NCBI RefSeq assembly: GCF_000381925.1
Contig: NZ_KB907308.1
Location: forward strand, 992,001 to 1,056,000
Source: Nocardia sp. BMG111209
Lineage (GTDB): Bacteria > Actinomycetota > Actinomycetes > Mycobacteriales > Mycobacteriaceae
Direction of reading: 5' to 3'
DNA length: 64,000 nucleotides
Below, piece by piece: positions 41,612-50,900 of this stretch. The notes under the pieces were generated by a model. That model was not told where the DNA came from. It saw only the letters and a program-made list of their open reading frames with translations, and ran no database searches. Position numbers and translations under genes: made by a program. Positions within the stretch are counted from its first letter, which is position 1. The number at the start of each line of letters is the position of its first letter.

Positions 41612-42343
41612 ATGACCTTCGATCGAGACATCTTCTGGTCCGCGCTGACCTCGGCGGAGTTCCTGCACGGCGCCTGGCTGTCGCTGGCGCTGGCCGTGGT
41701 CTCGATGGCGCTGGCGACAGTGCTGGGGTTCGCGGTTGCCCTGCTGCGCACCGCGACCCGGCCCCTGCCGCGCGCGATCGGTGGCGCCTACGTGTGGTTC
41801 TTCCGGGCCATCCCGACCCTGCTGGTGCTGCTGATCATCTGGAACGCCGGGCCGCAGCTGTTTCCGGCCCTGCGGGAGCACTGGTTCACGCCGTTCCTGG
41901 CCGCGCTGTTCGGTTTCGCGGTCGTGGAGGCCGCCTACATGGCCGAGATCCTGCGCTCGGCATTGGAATCCGTGGACGAGGGCCAGCACCTGGCGGCCCG
42001 CGCGATCGGATTGGCGCCGCATCAGGTGCTGCTGAAAGTGGTTCTCCCGCAGGCGGTGAAGGTGGCACTGCCACCCACCGGCAACGAACTCATCGCGCTG
42101 CTGAAGTACACCTCACTGGCCTCGGTGATCTCGCTGCGCGAACTGCTCACCACGGCCCAGGTCGGGGTGTCGGTGACCTTCCGCTACGCCGAGTACTACA
42201 GCGCGGCACTGGTCTACTACCTCGTCATCGTCAGCGCGCTGATGGCCGTGCAGGCGCTGATCGAGCGGCGCTACCGCTGGGTCTCCCGCGCCGCCGGGGC
42301 CCGCGCGGCCGTCGCGGCGCCCGAGGCGGTGCCGGTCCGATGA
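41612..42343 (+). CDS. ABC transporter permease, amino-acid (HisMQ) type, 243 aa
   Basis: Five to six membrane helices: WLSLALAVVSMALATVLGFA, AYVWFFRAIPTLLVLLIIW, FGFAVVEAAYMAEILRSALE, ALLKYTSLASVISLRELL, AALVYYLVIVSALMAVQAL. The cytoplasmic EAA loop is present (GQHLAARAIGLAPHQVLLKV). A single permease implies a homodimer. ATG 41612 starts 4 bp after the binding-protein stop; its own stop overlaps the ATPase ATG. Confidence 0.92.
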   Translation: MTFDRDIFWSALTSAEFLHGAWLSLALAVVSMALATVLGFAVALLRTATRPLPRAIGGAYVWFFRAIPTLLVLLIIWNAGPQLFPALREHWFTPFLAALFGFAVVEAAYMAEILRSALESVDEGQHLAARAIGLAPHQVLLKVVLPQAVKVALPPTGNELIALLKYTSLASVISLRELLTTAQVGVSVTFRYAEYYSAALVYYLVIVSALMAVQALIERRYRWVSRAAGARAAVAAPEAVPVR

Positions 42344-43152
42344 ACGAATCCGCCACCGTCCCGCGATCTGCCGGAGGCCCCACCGTGCACACCCCCCTGT
42401 TGCAGACCGTCGGCCTGCGCAAAAGTTATGGGACACAGACGGTCCTGGACGGCGTCGACTTCGCCATCGCGGCCGGCACGGTGCAGGCCGTGCTCGGCCC
42501 GTCCGGATCCGGCAAGTCGACCATGTTGCGCCTGATGTCGCTGCTGGAACCCGCGGACAGCGGTTCGATCCTGTTGCACGGCAAGGAGATCGGCGCCGAG
42601 TCCGGGCGCACCGGCGCCGCCGTGCGGATACCGGAGCGGCGGCTGGCGCGGCAGCGCGCCGAGATCGGCATGGTGTTCCAGCGTTTCAATCTGTTCGCGC
42701 ACCTGGACGTGCTGCACAACGTCACCCTGGGCCTGACGGCGGTGCGACGGATCGGCAGGTCCGAGGCGACACAGCGCGCACAGGCCATGCTGGAACGCGT
42801 CGGCATGGCCGACCGGATGCGCCACTACCCCTCCGAACTGTCCGGCGGACAGCAGCAACGCGTGGCGATAGCCCGCGCGCTGGTGCTGGAGCCGTCGGTG
42901 ATGCTGTTCGACGAGCCGACCTCCGCGCTCGACCCGGAGCTGGTCAACGAGGTCCTGGTGGTGATGGAAGATCTTGCCGCCCAGGGCATGACGATGATCG
43001 TGGTGACGCACGAGACCCGGTTCGCCCGGCGGGTCGCGCACGAGGTGGCGTTGTTCCACTCCGGTGTGATCGTCGAGCAGGCGCCGCCGGAGCAGTTCTT
43101 CACCCAGCCCGAACACGAACGCACCCGCGCCTTCCTGGCGCACGTGCACTGA
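42340..43152 (+). CDS. ABC transporter ATP-binding protein, amino-acid (HisP/GlnQ) type, 270 aa
   Basis: All ATPase motifs: Walker A GPSGSGKSTMLR, Q loop MVFQRFNLFAHLDVLHNV, signature LSGGQQQRVAIARAL, Walker B VMLFDEPTSALDPELV and switch MIVVTHETRFARRVA. A ~18-residue extra N-terminal leader and an insert after the first sheet (GAESGRTGAAVRIPERRLAR) are typical of polar amino acid ATPases. The start overlaps the permease stop (ATGA). Completes the importer. Confidence 0.93.
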   Translation: MNESATVPRSAGGPTVHTPLLQTVGLRKSYGTQTVLDGVDFAIAAGTVQAVLGPSGSGKSTMLRLMSLLEPADSGSILLHGKEIGAESGRTGAAVRIPERRLARQRAEIGMVFQRFNLFAHLDVLHNVTLGLTAVRRIGRSEATQRAQAMLERVGMADRMRHYPSELSGGQQQRVAIARALVLEPSVMLFDEPTSALDPELVNEVLVVMEDLAAQGMTMIVVTHETRFARRVAHEVALFHSGVIVEQAPPEQFFTQPEHERTRAFLAHVH

Positions 43153-43164
43153 AAGCGGGCCGAC

Positions 43165-44118
43165 ATGCCGGAACTCGCCGTCTACACCGATATCGACGAC
43201 CTCGACCCCTCGCCGGGCGTAAAGCTGCTGCAGGACAACGGATTCCGGGTCCGCGTGCTGGCCACCCGCGATCCGGCCGAGATCGCCGCGGCCGCCGCCG
43301 GGGCCACCGCCCTGCTGGCCGGTTACGCGCCGGTCGACGCGGCGCTGCTGGATCGGCTACCGCGGCTGCGGATCGTGTCGCTGCTGTCCCGCGGTAGCGA
43401 CACCGTGGACGTGGCCGCCGCCACCGCGCGTGGCGTCTGGGTGGCCGCCGTCGGGGACGCCGCCGTCGAGGAGGTCGCCACCCACGCCTGGGCACTCGCG
43501 CTGGCGCTGGTGCGCCGCCTCGACTTCTTCACCCTGTCCGGCCGCCGGGACTGGCTCGCCCGGCCCGTGCCGGGCCCGCGCCGGTTGTCCGAACTGACGC
43601 TGGGCCTGATCGGTGTGGGGCGCACCGGATCACGCGTCGCGGCGCTCGCCGCCGGATCCGTGCACCGGATCCTCGGGTACGGGCACGGGCCGATCCCGCC
43701 CGGCGTCACGGCCGCGCCGCTGGCCCAGGTGGTGGCGCAGGCGGACCTGCTGTCGCTGCATCTGCCGCTCACCGCCGCGACCACCGGACTGCTGGACGCG
43801 GACCTGCTGGCCGGCATGCGCCCCGGGGCCCAGCTGATCAACGTCTCCCGTGGCGGCCTGGTCGACGCGGAAGCTCTTGCCGCCGCGCTGGATTCGGGCC
43901 ACCTCGCCGGTGCGGCACTGGACGTGCTCGACATCGAGCCGCCACCGGCCGGCGACCGGCTGGCCGGGCATCCGAAGGTGCTGCTCACTCCGCACGTCGC
44001 CTATCTGTCCGACGCCGCCGCCCGCGATTACGTGCTGACGCAGGCACGCAACGTCGTGCACTGGCGGCACACCGGCCGGCCGCTGCACCCGATCGCCGAA
44101 CCGGCGGCCCGATCGTGA
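43165..44118 (+). CDS. D-isomer-specific 2-hydroxyacid dehydrogenase, 317 aa
   Basis: NAD-dependent dehydrogenase of the D-LDH/phosphoglycerate dehydrogenase family. The Rossmann dinucleotide loop is G150-V-G-R-T-G155; the catalytic set is Arg229 (INVSRGGLVD), Glu258 (LDIEPP) and His277 (TPHVAYLSD). Acidic residue after strand 2 is replaced (YGHG), so cofactor preference may not be strictly NAD. It would interconvert a 2-oxo and a D-2-hydroxy acid derived from the imported compound. Starts 12 bp after the ATPase; its stop overlaps the next GTG. Confidence 0.9.
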   Translation: MPELAVYTDIDDLDPSPGVKLLQDNGFRVRVLATRDPAEIAAAAAGATALLAGYAPVDAALLDRLPRLRIVSLLSRGSDTVDVAAATARGVWVAAVGDAAVEEVATHAWALALALVRRLDFFTLSGRRDWLARPVPGPRRLSELTLGLIGVGRTGSRVAALAAGSVHRILGYGHGPIPPGVTAAPLAQVVAQADLLSLHLPLTAATTGLLDADLLAGMRPGAQLINVSRGGLVDAEALAAALDSGHLAGAALDVLDIEPPPAGDRLAGHPKVLLTPHVAYLSDAAARDYVLTQARNVVHWRHTGRPLHPIAEPAARS

Positions 44119-44996
44119 CCGGGCCGCGGCTGGAACTGTTCAACTCACTGTGGGCGATGGAGGACCTGCCCTATCGCGGCGCGCGACCGTGGCAGCTCGA
44201 GGAACAGCTGGATCTGCTGGAGCGCAACGGGTTCGACGGCGCCGCCGTCGATCTCGGCGCGCGGCAGCGGCCCGGGGCGGCACGGCTCGCGACCGCACTG
44301 CGCGGGCGGGCACTGCGCGTCGCGGTGTTCGCCTTCGTCGCCGACGACCCGGACCTCGAGGCCGCCCTGCGGTATGCGGGCACGGTCGGCGCGGACCGAA
44401 TGGTGGTGTGCGGCCGCCTCTTCGACGACGAGCCCGCCGTCCTCGCCACGGTGCTGGAGCGCTGGCACCGCCGTTGCGCCGGTGCCGGGGTGGCCATGCA
44501 ACTGGAGACCCACCGCAACACACTGACCGAGGATCTGCACCGCACCGTCGCGCTGCTGCGCATCCTCGATCCGGCGATCCGGCTCGCGATGGATCTGTCG
44601 CACTACGTGTGCGGCAGCGAGATTCCGCTACCGGTGCCGGCCGCGACCGACGAACTGCTCACCGCCGTGCTGGAGCGCGCCGAATCCGTGCAGGGCCGGG
44701 TCGCGACCCGCTGCCAGGTGCAGATCCCGCTGGGCTTCCCGCAACATCGCGCCTGGGAGGACCAGTTCCGGGACTGGTGGATTCGCGCGTTCACCGCCGC
44801 CCTCCGGTACCGCGGCGGCAGCGAGCCGGTGATGTTCTGCACCGAACTCGGCACCACCCCGTACGCGATCACCGGTCCCGACGGCCGCGAGCTGTCCGAC
44901 CGGTGGGCCGACACCCTCACTCTGCGCGACCGCGCCGCCGCGGCCTTCGCCACCGCCTGCGACGACCTCGCCCGCACCCCAGGAGGAACCTCGTGA
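44115..44996 (+). CDS. Sugar phosphate isomerase/epimerase-like TIM-barrel protein, 293 aa
   Basis: AP-endonuclease-2 TIM-barrel (IolE/Hyi-like). Barrel strand ends carry the expected metal ligands: Glu in MQLETHRN with His, Asp in LAMDLSHY with His, and Glu near the end (FCTELGTTPY). The beginning LFNSLWAMEDLPYRGARPWQ and conserved GFDGAAVDLG fit the fold. Members isomerise hydroxypyruvate, inosose or C4 acid sugars; combined with the neighbouring class II aldolase and dehydrogenase this is reminiscent of OtnI in tetronate breakdown. Substrate unknown. GTG overlaps the dehydrogenase stop. Confidence 0.82.
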   Translation: MTGPRLELFNSLWAMEDLPYRGARPWQLEEQLDLLERNGFDGAAVDLGARQRPGAARLATALRGRALRVAVFAFVADDPDLEAALRYAGTVGADRMVVCGRLFDDEPAVLATVLERWHRRCAGAGVAMQLETHRNTLTEDLHRTVALLRILDPAIRLAMDLSHYVCGSEIPLPVPAATDELLTAVLERAESVQGRVATRCQVQIPLGFPQHRAWEDQFRDWWIRAFTAALRYRGGSEPVMFCTELGTTPYAITGPDGRELSDRWADTLTLRDRAAAAFATACDDLARTPGGTS

Positions 44997-46186
44997 CCAC
45001 CGCGCATACCGCCGCACAACCCTTGGGCGGCAACCACATCGCCGCGGGACCGCTGACCGAACCGCCGGCCGGCCGCGCGCTGCTGCCCGCGCGCGCCTAC
45101 ACCGGCGAGGACGAATTCCGGGCCGAGCAACGACTGGTGTTCGGCGCCGGATGGGTGTGGGCCGGCTATGCCCACTGGCTCGCCGAGCCGGGTGCGGTGC
45201 ATCCGGTCACCGTGGCCGGGCAACCGCTGCTGCTGGTCCGCGACGAGCAGCAGCGGATCCGGGTGTTCCACAACGCCTGCCGCCACCGCGGCATGACGCT
45301 CACCGAGGAACCGACGGTGGTACGCAAACGCATCCAGTGCGCCTATCACTGCTGGTCGTTCGGACTCGACGGAAAGCTCTGCGCGGCACCGTTCTACGGC
45401 CGCGCCAAGGGGAGCGCCGTCGCTGCCGAGCTCGGTGACCGGCTGGCCCTGATCCCGGTCGCGGCCCACGTCTGGGCGGGCCTGATCTTCGTGGATCTCG
45501 CTGCCGCCGACGCCGATCCGCAGGCCTGCGCGGCCGACTTCACCGACCGGCTCGCGCCCCTGCTGCGACGCTGGTCGCACATCGCCTTCGACCGCCTGCA
45601 TCCGGTCGAGGAACGCCGCTTCGACATCGCCGCGAATTGGAAACTGGTGGTGGAGAACTTCCTCGACTTCTATCACCTGCCGTTCATCCATCCTCAGGTC
45701 GGTCCGGTGGCGGCCGCGCTGGACATCGACGATCTGGTGCTGCGGCCGGACATCATGGGCGGCAGCTATCCCCGCGGCGCGGTCGGCAAGACCGGCAAGA
45801 CCGAGAAACGCCTGCCGTGGCTGGGCGACCTGCCCGCCGATCTGCTCGAACGGCAGGACATCTTCTGTGTCTTCCCCAATGCCCTGTTGTTCCTGGAGGC
45901 CGACTGGTTCCAGGTGATCGGTTTCGATCCGCTGGCGCCGGGCCGCACCCTGGAGCATATGGCGGTGTTCGTGGACCGCACCGCCGCCGGGGCCGAATTC
46001 GCGGGCACCCGAACACAATTGGCCGAGGCGCTGTTCGCGGTCAACGAGCAGGATCTGCCGATCCTGCGCCGGCTGCAAGCCGGACGGCACTCCCCGGCCG
46101 CCGACGCCACCAACCTCGTCGCCGCCTGGGATCAGATCACCGCGCTGTTCCAGCAGCGGGTCGCCGACCGGGCGGGCTACCGATGA
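44993..46186 (+). CDS. Rieske non-haem iron oxygenase, alpha subunit type, 397 aa
   Basis: Rieske [2Fe-2S] domain with Cys96-x-His98 and Cys116-x2-His119 (NACRHRG...QCAYHCWSF). The catalytic domain has ANWKLVVENFLDFYHLPFIH: Asp225 bridges clusters and His228/His233 bind iron, the third ligand being a C-terminal Asp (NEQDLPILRR). Layout and the N-W-K motif place it with GbcA/choline-monooxygenase-like enzymes that N-demethylate betaines or hydroxylate small amines and acids. No ferredoxin reductase gene is adjacent, so electrons must come from elsewhere. Perfect AGGAGG before GTG 44993; the stop overlaps the aldolase ATG. Confidence 0.93.
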   Translation: MTTAHTAAQPLGGNHIAAGPLTEPPAGRALLPARAYTGEDEFRAEQRLVFGAGWVWAGYAHWLAEPGAVHPVTVAGQPLLLVRDEQQRIRVFHNACRHRGMTLTEEPTVVRKRIQCAYHCWSFGLDGKLCAAPFYGRAKGSAVAAELGDRLALIPVAAHVWAGLIFVDLAAADADPQACAADFTDRLAPLLRRWSHIAFDRLHPVEERRFDIAANWKLVVENFLDFYHLPFIHPQVGPVAAALDIDDLVLRPDIMGGSYPRGAVGKTGKTEKRLPWLGDLPADLLERQDIFCVFPNALLFLEADWFQVIGFDPLAPGRTLEHMAVFVDRTAAGAEFAGTRTQLAEALFAVNEQDLPILRRLQAGRHSPAADATNLVAAWDQITALFQQRVADRAGYR

Positions 46187-46929
46187 GCCCGGAGGCGCGG
46201 CTGCGGCGGGAACTGGCGGCGGTGTACCGGCTGATCGCCCATTTCGGGATGACCGACCTCATCTTCACCCACATCTCGCTGCGGCTGCCCGGCGCGCAGC
46301 CACGCTTCCTGATCAACCCGTACGGGCTGCTGTTCGAGGAGATCACCGCCTCGAATCTGGTGATCGTCGACGCCGGCGGCCACCCGGTCGGCGACGGCGG
46401 GCAGCGGGTGAACCCGGCCGGATTCGTCATCCACTCCGCCGTGCACGCCGCCCGCGCCGATGCCCACTGCGTCCTGCACACCCACACCCAGGCCGGTTGT
46501 GCGGTGGCGGCAAGCGCCGCGGGACTGCTTCCGCTGAACCAGATCTCGATGGAGTTCTACGATCGGATCGGATACCACGACTACGAAGGCGTGGCGCTCG
46601 GCCGGGCCGAACAACAGCGGTTGATCGCCGATCTCGGCGGCCATCCCGCGCTGATCCTGCGTCACCACGGCCTGCTGACCGTGGGAAGTACTCCGGCACA
46701 AGCCTTTCTGCGCATGTTCTATCTGGAGCGGGCCTGCCGGATCCAGCTGACGGCCACCGCCGCGGGCCCGGTGACCACACCACCGCCCGAGGTCTGCGCG
46801 CGCGCCGCACACCAGCTGACCACCGGCGCGGCCCCCGGCGACGACTACGCCGACCTTGATGGTTACGAGCTCGCCTGGGCGGCCCTGCTGCGACTGCTGG
46901 ACCGCGTCGCCCCCGGCTACACGGACTAG
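46183..46929 (+). CDS. Class II aldolase/adducin-family protein, 248 aa
   Basis: Zn-dependent aldolase fold: FGMTDLIFTHISLRLP at the N-terminus, then the metal site His99-x-His101 (VLHTHTQAG) and His161/162 (LRHHGLLTVG). It keeps NPYGLLFEEITASNL, the phosphate or carboxylate loop of the family. Such enzymes cleave phosphorylated ketoses or 4-hydroxy-2-oxo acids. Position after the Rieske enzyme suggests it cleaves the hydroxylated carbon chain. ATG overlaps the Rieske stop. Confidence 0.9.
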   Translation: MSPEARLRRELAAVYRLIAHFGMTDLIFTHISLRLPGAQPRFLINPYGLLFEEITASNLVIVDAGGHPVGDGGQRVNPAGFVIHSAVHAARADAHCVLHTHTQAGCAVAASAAGLLPLNQISMEFYDRIGYHDYEGVALGRAEQQRLIADLGGHPALILRHHGLLTVGSTPAQAFLRMFYLERACRIQLTATAAGPVTTPPPEVCARAAHQLTTGAAPGDDYADLDGYELAWAALLRLLDRVAPGYTD

Positions 46930-46968
46930 CCGGACACCCAGTACCCCTCTCCCGGAAAGGATCCGCCG

Positions 46969-47904
46969 ATGTCTCCTGTCGGACCCGTCGACGCCACCCT
47001 GGTTCCCCGTTACGCGGGCCCGGCCACCTTCGCCCGGCTGCCCCGGCTGGACGAGGTCACCGCCGCCGACGTCGCCGTCGTCGGGGTGCCGTTCGACACC
47101 GGGGTCAGCTACCGGCCCGGCGCGCGGCTGGGCCCGGCACATGTGCGCGCCTCCTCGAAACTGTTGCGGCCCTACAACCCCGAGCTCGACGTCAGCCCTT
47201 TCCAGCGGTTGCAGGTCGCCGACGCCGGCGATATTCCCTGCAATCCCTTCGACATCGGTGCGGCGATCACCGAGATCGAAAGGGCCAGCGATGATCTCAC
47301 CGGGACCGGGGCCCGGCTGCTGACGCTCGGCGGGGATCACACCATCGCGCTACCGCTGTTGCGATCCGTGGCCCGCCGGCACGGACCGGTCGCCGTGGTG
47401 CACTTCGACGCCCACCTCGACACCTGGGACACGTATTTCGGCGCCGCGGTCACGCACGGCACCCCGTTCCGCCGCGCCTCCGAGGAGGGTCTCATCGACC
47501 GGGAGGCCAGTCTGCACATCGGCACTCGCGGTCCGCTCTACAGCGACCAGGACCTCGACGACGACCGCCGCCTCGGCTTCGCCACGATCACCGCGCCGCA
47601 GGTGGAGATCGACGGCGTCGCCGCGGCCGTCGACCGGATGCTGGCCCGGGTCGGCGACCGCCCGGTGTACGTCTCGGTCGACATCGACGTGCTGGACCCG
47701 GCGCACGCGCCGGGTACCGGCACTCCGGAGGCCGGTGGCCTCACCAGTCGCGAACTGCTGCACCTGCTCCGGGCGTTCCGCGCGGTGAATCTGGTGGGTG
47801 CCGACATCGTCGAGGTCGCGCCGGCCTACGACCACGCCGAGATCACCGGCATCGCCGCCGCGCACGTCGGCTACGAGCTCCTCTCCGCGATGGCCGCCGC
47901 CTGA
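46969..47904 (+). CDS. Ureohydrolase: guanidino-acid hydrolase / agmatinase family, 311 aa
   Basis: Mn-dependent hydrolase releasing urea. Metal ligands: His124 (GGDHT), Asp147, His149 and Asp151 (FDAHLDTWD), Asp238 and Asp240 ([16 protein letters not shown]). The segment [12 protein letters not shown] and THGTPFRRA are features of guanidinobutyrase/guanidinopropionase enzymes more than of agmatinase. So the expected substrate is a guanidino acid, giving an amino acid plus urea. GGAAAGGA precedes the ATG by ~7 bp. Last gene of the rightward cluster; the next gene is convergent, 3 bp away. Confidence 0.92.
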   Translation: MSPVGPVDATLVPRYAGPATFARLPRLDEVTAADVAVVGVPFDTGVSYRPGARLGPAHVRASSKLLRPYNPELDVSPFQRLQVADAGDIPCNPFDIGAAITEIERASDDLTGTGARLLTLGGDHTIALPLLRSVARRHGPVAVVHFDAHLDTWDTYFGAAVTHGTPFRRASEEGLIDREASLHIGTRGPLYSDQDLDDDRRLGFATITAPQVEIDGVAAAVDRMLARVGDRPVYVSVDIDVLDPAHAPGTGTPEAGGLTSRELLHLLRAFRAVNLVGADIVEVAPAYDHAEITGIAAAHVGYELLSAMAAA

Positions 47905-47907
47905 GCG

Positions 47908-50900
47908 TCAGATGGTCTGCGCGACCGGCGCTGCCATCAATGCGGTGAGGAATTCCTCCGGCACGTGCGGCCATTCGGGCCGCCACCGGCCGGACTCCTG
48001 ATCCGCGCGCAGTGCGGCCAGCACCGCCACCACGTACGGGCCGCCGTCGAGAAGGTAACGGACGGAACCGAAGACGGCGCACTGGGCGGCCACTCGGGCG
48101 GCCAGCGCCTTCGCCTCGCCGGTGCGGCCGGCGGCGGCGAGGCAGCCGATCAGCAGGCGGCGGGCCTTCAGCAGTTCGCGTGGACGGTCGACGGATTCCA
48201 GGCGGTCGACCCAGTCGTGCGCCCACCGGCACGCCGATTCGGGATCGTCGGGCAGCAGCAGCCGGATGGCCGTGAATTCCTCGTACAGGACGGTGAATTC
48301 GTCGACCGGATCGGCCGGGGCGCGGCGGTCGGCGTAGTCGAGCACCGGTAGTTCGCCGAATTCCGGATGCGGTGGCAGGCCCAGCCGCAACCGCTCGTTC
48401 TCGACCTCGGCGCGCAACCTCGGCAGTTGCATGGCGTGGGCCACCCGCGCACCCTCGGTGAGGCGGCGGATGGCGGCGCCCCGATCGCCGCGCAGCGCCT
48501 TGATCCGGGCGCCGACCACGAAGCGGGCCAGTTTGAAGTCGACGATGCCGGCGGTGGGCCCGAGCTTGTAGCCGTCGTCGATGAGGCGTTCGGCGGCGGC
48601 CACCTCGCCGCGTTCGTAGAGCAGTTCGCCGAGCAGCGCACCGGCCAGGCGCGCGGGATACGACTGGCTGCCACCGGTTTGGCGCGCCAGGCGCAGCGCG
48701 CGGCGGAAGTATTTCTCCGCGCCGGGGATGTCCAGTTGCAGCCCGGCGGCCACGCCCAGGAAGCAGAGTCCGTGAATCTCGTTGTACGAGCCCCGGTTCC
48801 GCCGGATGTACGGGGCCGCCCAGCGCTGGCGGCGGTGGGCCTCGTCCAGGTCGTAGCGGTAGGCGGCCACATAGGTGGCGATATTGGCCGCGATCCCGAC
48901 CACGTACGGCGGCAGGCGGTCCGCGTGTTCGAAGCACGGGGCGAGCTGTTCGTCGATGCCGGACAACCGATCCGCGCGCAGCGCCACCACCGCGTGCACG
49001 ACATCGGCCTGCGCGCGCAGCAGCGTGGTGTCGCCCGGCGTCCCGGTCAGCAGGTCCTCGGCCCGCCGCAGCGCCTGTCCGGCGGGATCGGGGCGGTGCA
49101 ACAGGGTGTTCGCCCAGGCCAGCAGCAGTTGCAGCGGTGGATGGGTGTCGACGGCGGCGCCCGGCAGCGTGCCGACCAGGGCCAGCAGGCCCGCGGCGTG
49201 GCCGTGTTCGAGCAGCGACATGCCGTCCGCCTCGACCAGCGCGACCGCGGCCGCCTCGTCCCCGGCCCGCAACGCGTGGTCGACGGCCTCGCCGACCAGG
49301 CGCTGCCCGGCGAACCAGCGCGATGCGGTGCGATGCAGCTCGGTGATCCCCTGTGCCCGGTCCCGTTCCAGCCGCTGCCGGAGGAATTCCGCGAAGAGGT
49401 GGTCGTAGCGGAACCAGTGGCCGTCGTCGAGCCTGCGCAGGAACAGATCTCGCTGCTCGATCCGCTCCAGCACCGCCTGCCCGTCCGCGACACCGGTCAG
49501 GGCGGCGGCCAGATCGCCGCAGACCCGGTCGGAGATCGACGTGGCGGTGAGGAATTCGAGCAGGTCGGGTTCCAGGGTGTCGAGGACGTTCTCGGCCAGG
49601 AATTCGCCGATGAGGTGATGCCGGCCGCTGAGATTGCCGATCAGCCCGCCGCGATCGTCGCTGTCGCGCAGCGCGAGAGCGGCCAGGCGCAGGGCGGTGA
49701 TCCAGCCCTCGGTGGCGGCGGTGAGCTCGTCGGCATCCTCCGGATCGAGCTCCGGCCCGACCAGACCGGCCAGGAAGGTCCTGGCCTCGGCCGGCTCGAA
49801 TCGCAGTGCGGCGGCGCCGATCTCGACCAGGTCGCCGCGGGCGCGGGCGGCGCTCATCGGCAGGCCGGCGCGGCTGCGGCTGGTCACCACCAGGTGCAGT
49901 GCGGGACTGCAACTCTCGATCAGGAAGCGCAGCGCGGCGGTGGTGGCCGGATCGGTGACCCGATGCCAGTCGTCGATCACCACCACCAATTGCTCACCGC
50001 GGGCGTCGATATCGTTGATCAGCGAGGTGAGCACGTACCGTTCGGCCTCGTCGCCGTGCGTCGCCAGCAACTGGCCGAGCTCGCGGGCCAGCGCGGGCCG
50101 GACGGTGTGGATCGCCTCGATCAGATGTGACAGGAACCAGATGACGTTGTCGTCGTCGCGATCGACGGTCAGCCAGGCCGCGGCCGTACCCTCCGCGGTG
50201 AGCCAGCCGAACCACTGCGCGGCCAGGGTGCTCTTACCGAATCCGGTGGGGCCGTGGACGACCGCGAGTCTGCGGTCCCGGCCCCGCCGCAGCATCCCGA
50301 GCAGCCGATCACGCGCCACGAGCCCCTGGGTGGCCGGTGGCGGCCGGAAACGGGTGGCGGGCACCGGCGGTGTGGGGGTGGTGCGCGATCCCGTCGCACC
50401 GATCCGGACGGCGACGGTGCGGATGTCGGCGGCGGTGGTCCGGCTCTCCGTGGTGGCGGAGGAGGTCCGGCCGTCCGCGTCCGGCTCGGATCCGCTGTCC
50501 GCCAACGGAACCGGCAGCTCGTCCGGCGGCAGGCCGTGCCGGGCCTGGATCTCGCGCAGCCGGTCACCGAATTCGGCCGCGGTGGTGAACCGATCGGATC
50601 TGTCGCGCGACATCGCCCGCTCGATCGTGTCGGTGAGATCCGGCGGCAGCCCGTATTCGGCGAGATCCGGCACCGGCATCCGGGTGATGCGCAGGAACTG
50701 CGCCACCAGCTGCTCGCCGCTGCGCCGCTCGAACACCGCGTGCCCGGTGGCCGCGCAGAACAGCGTGGCGGCCAGGCCGTAGACGTCGGCGCCCGCGTCC
50801 GGCGGCTGCCCCTGCAGCACCTCGGGGGCGGTGAAGGCCGGCGAACCGGTCACCGTGCCCGCGGTGGTCACGAAACCGCCTGCCAGCCGCGCGATGCCAA

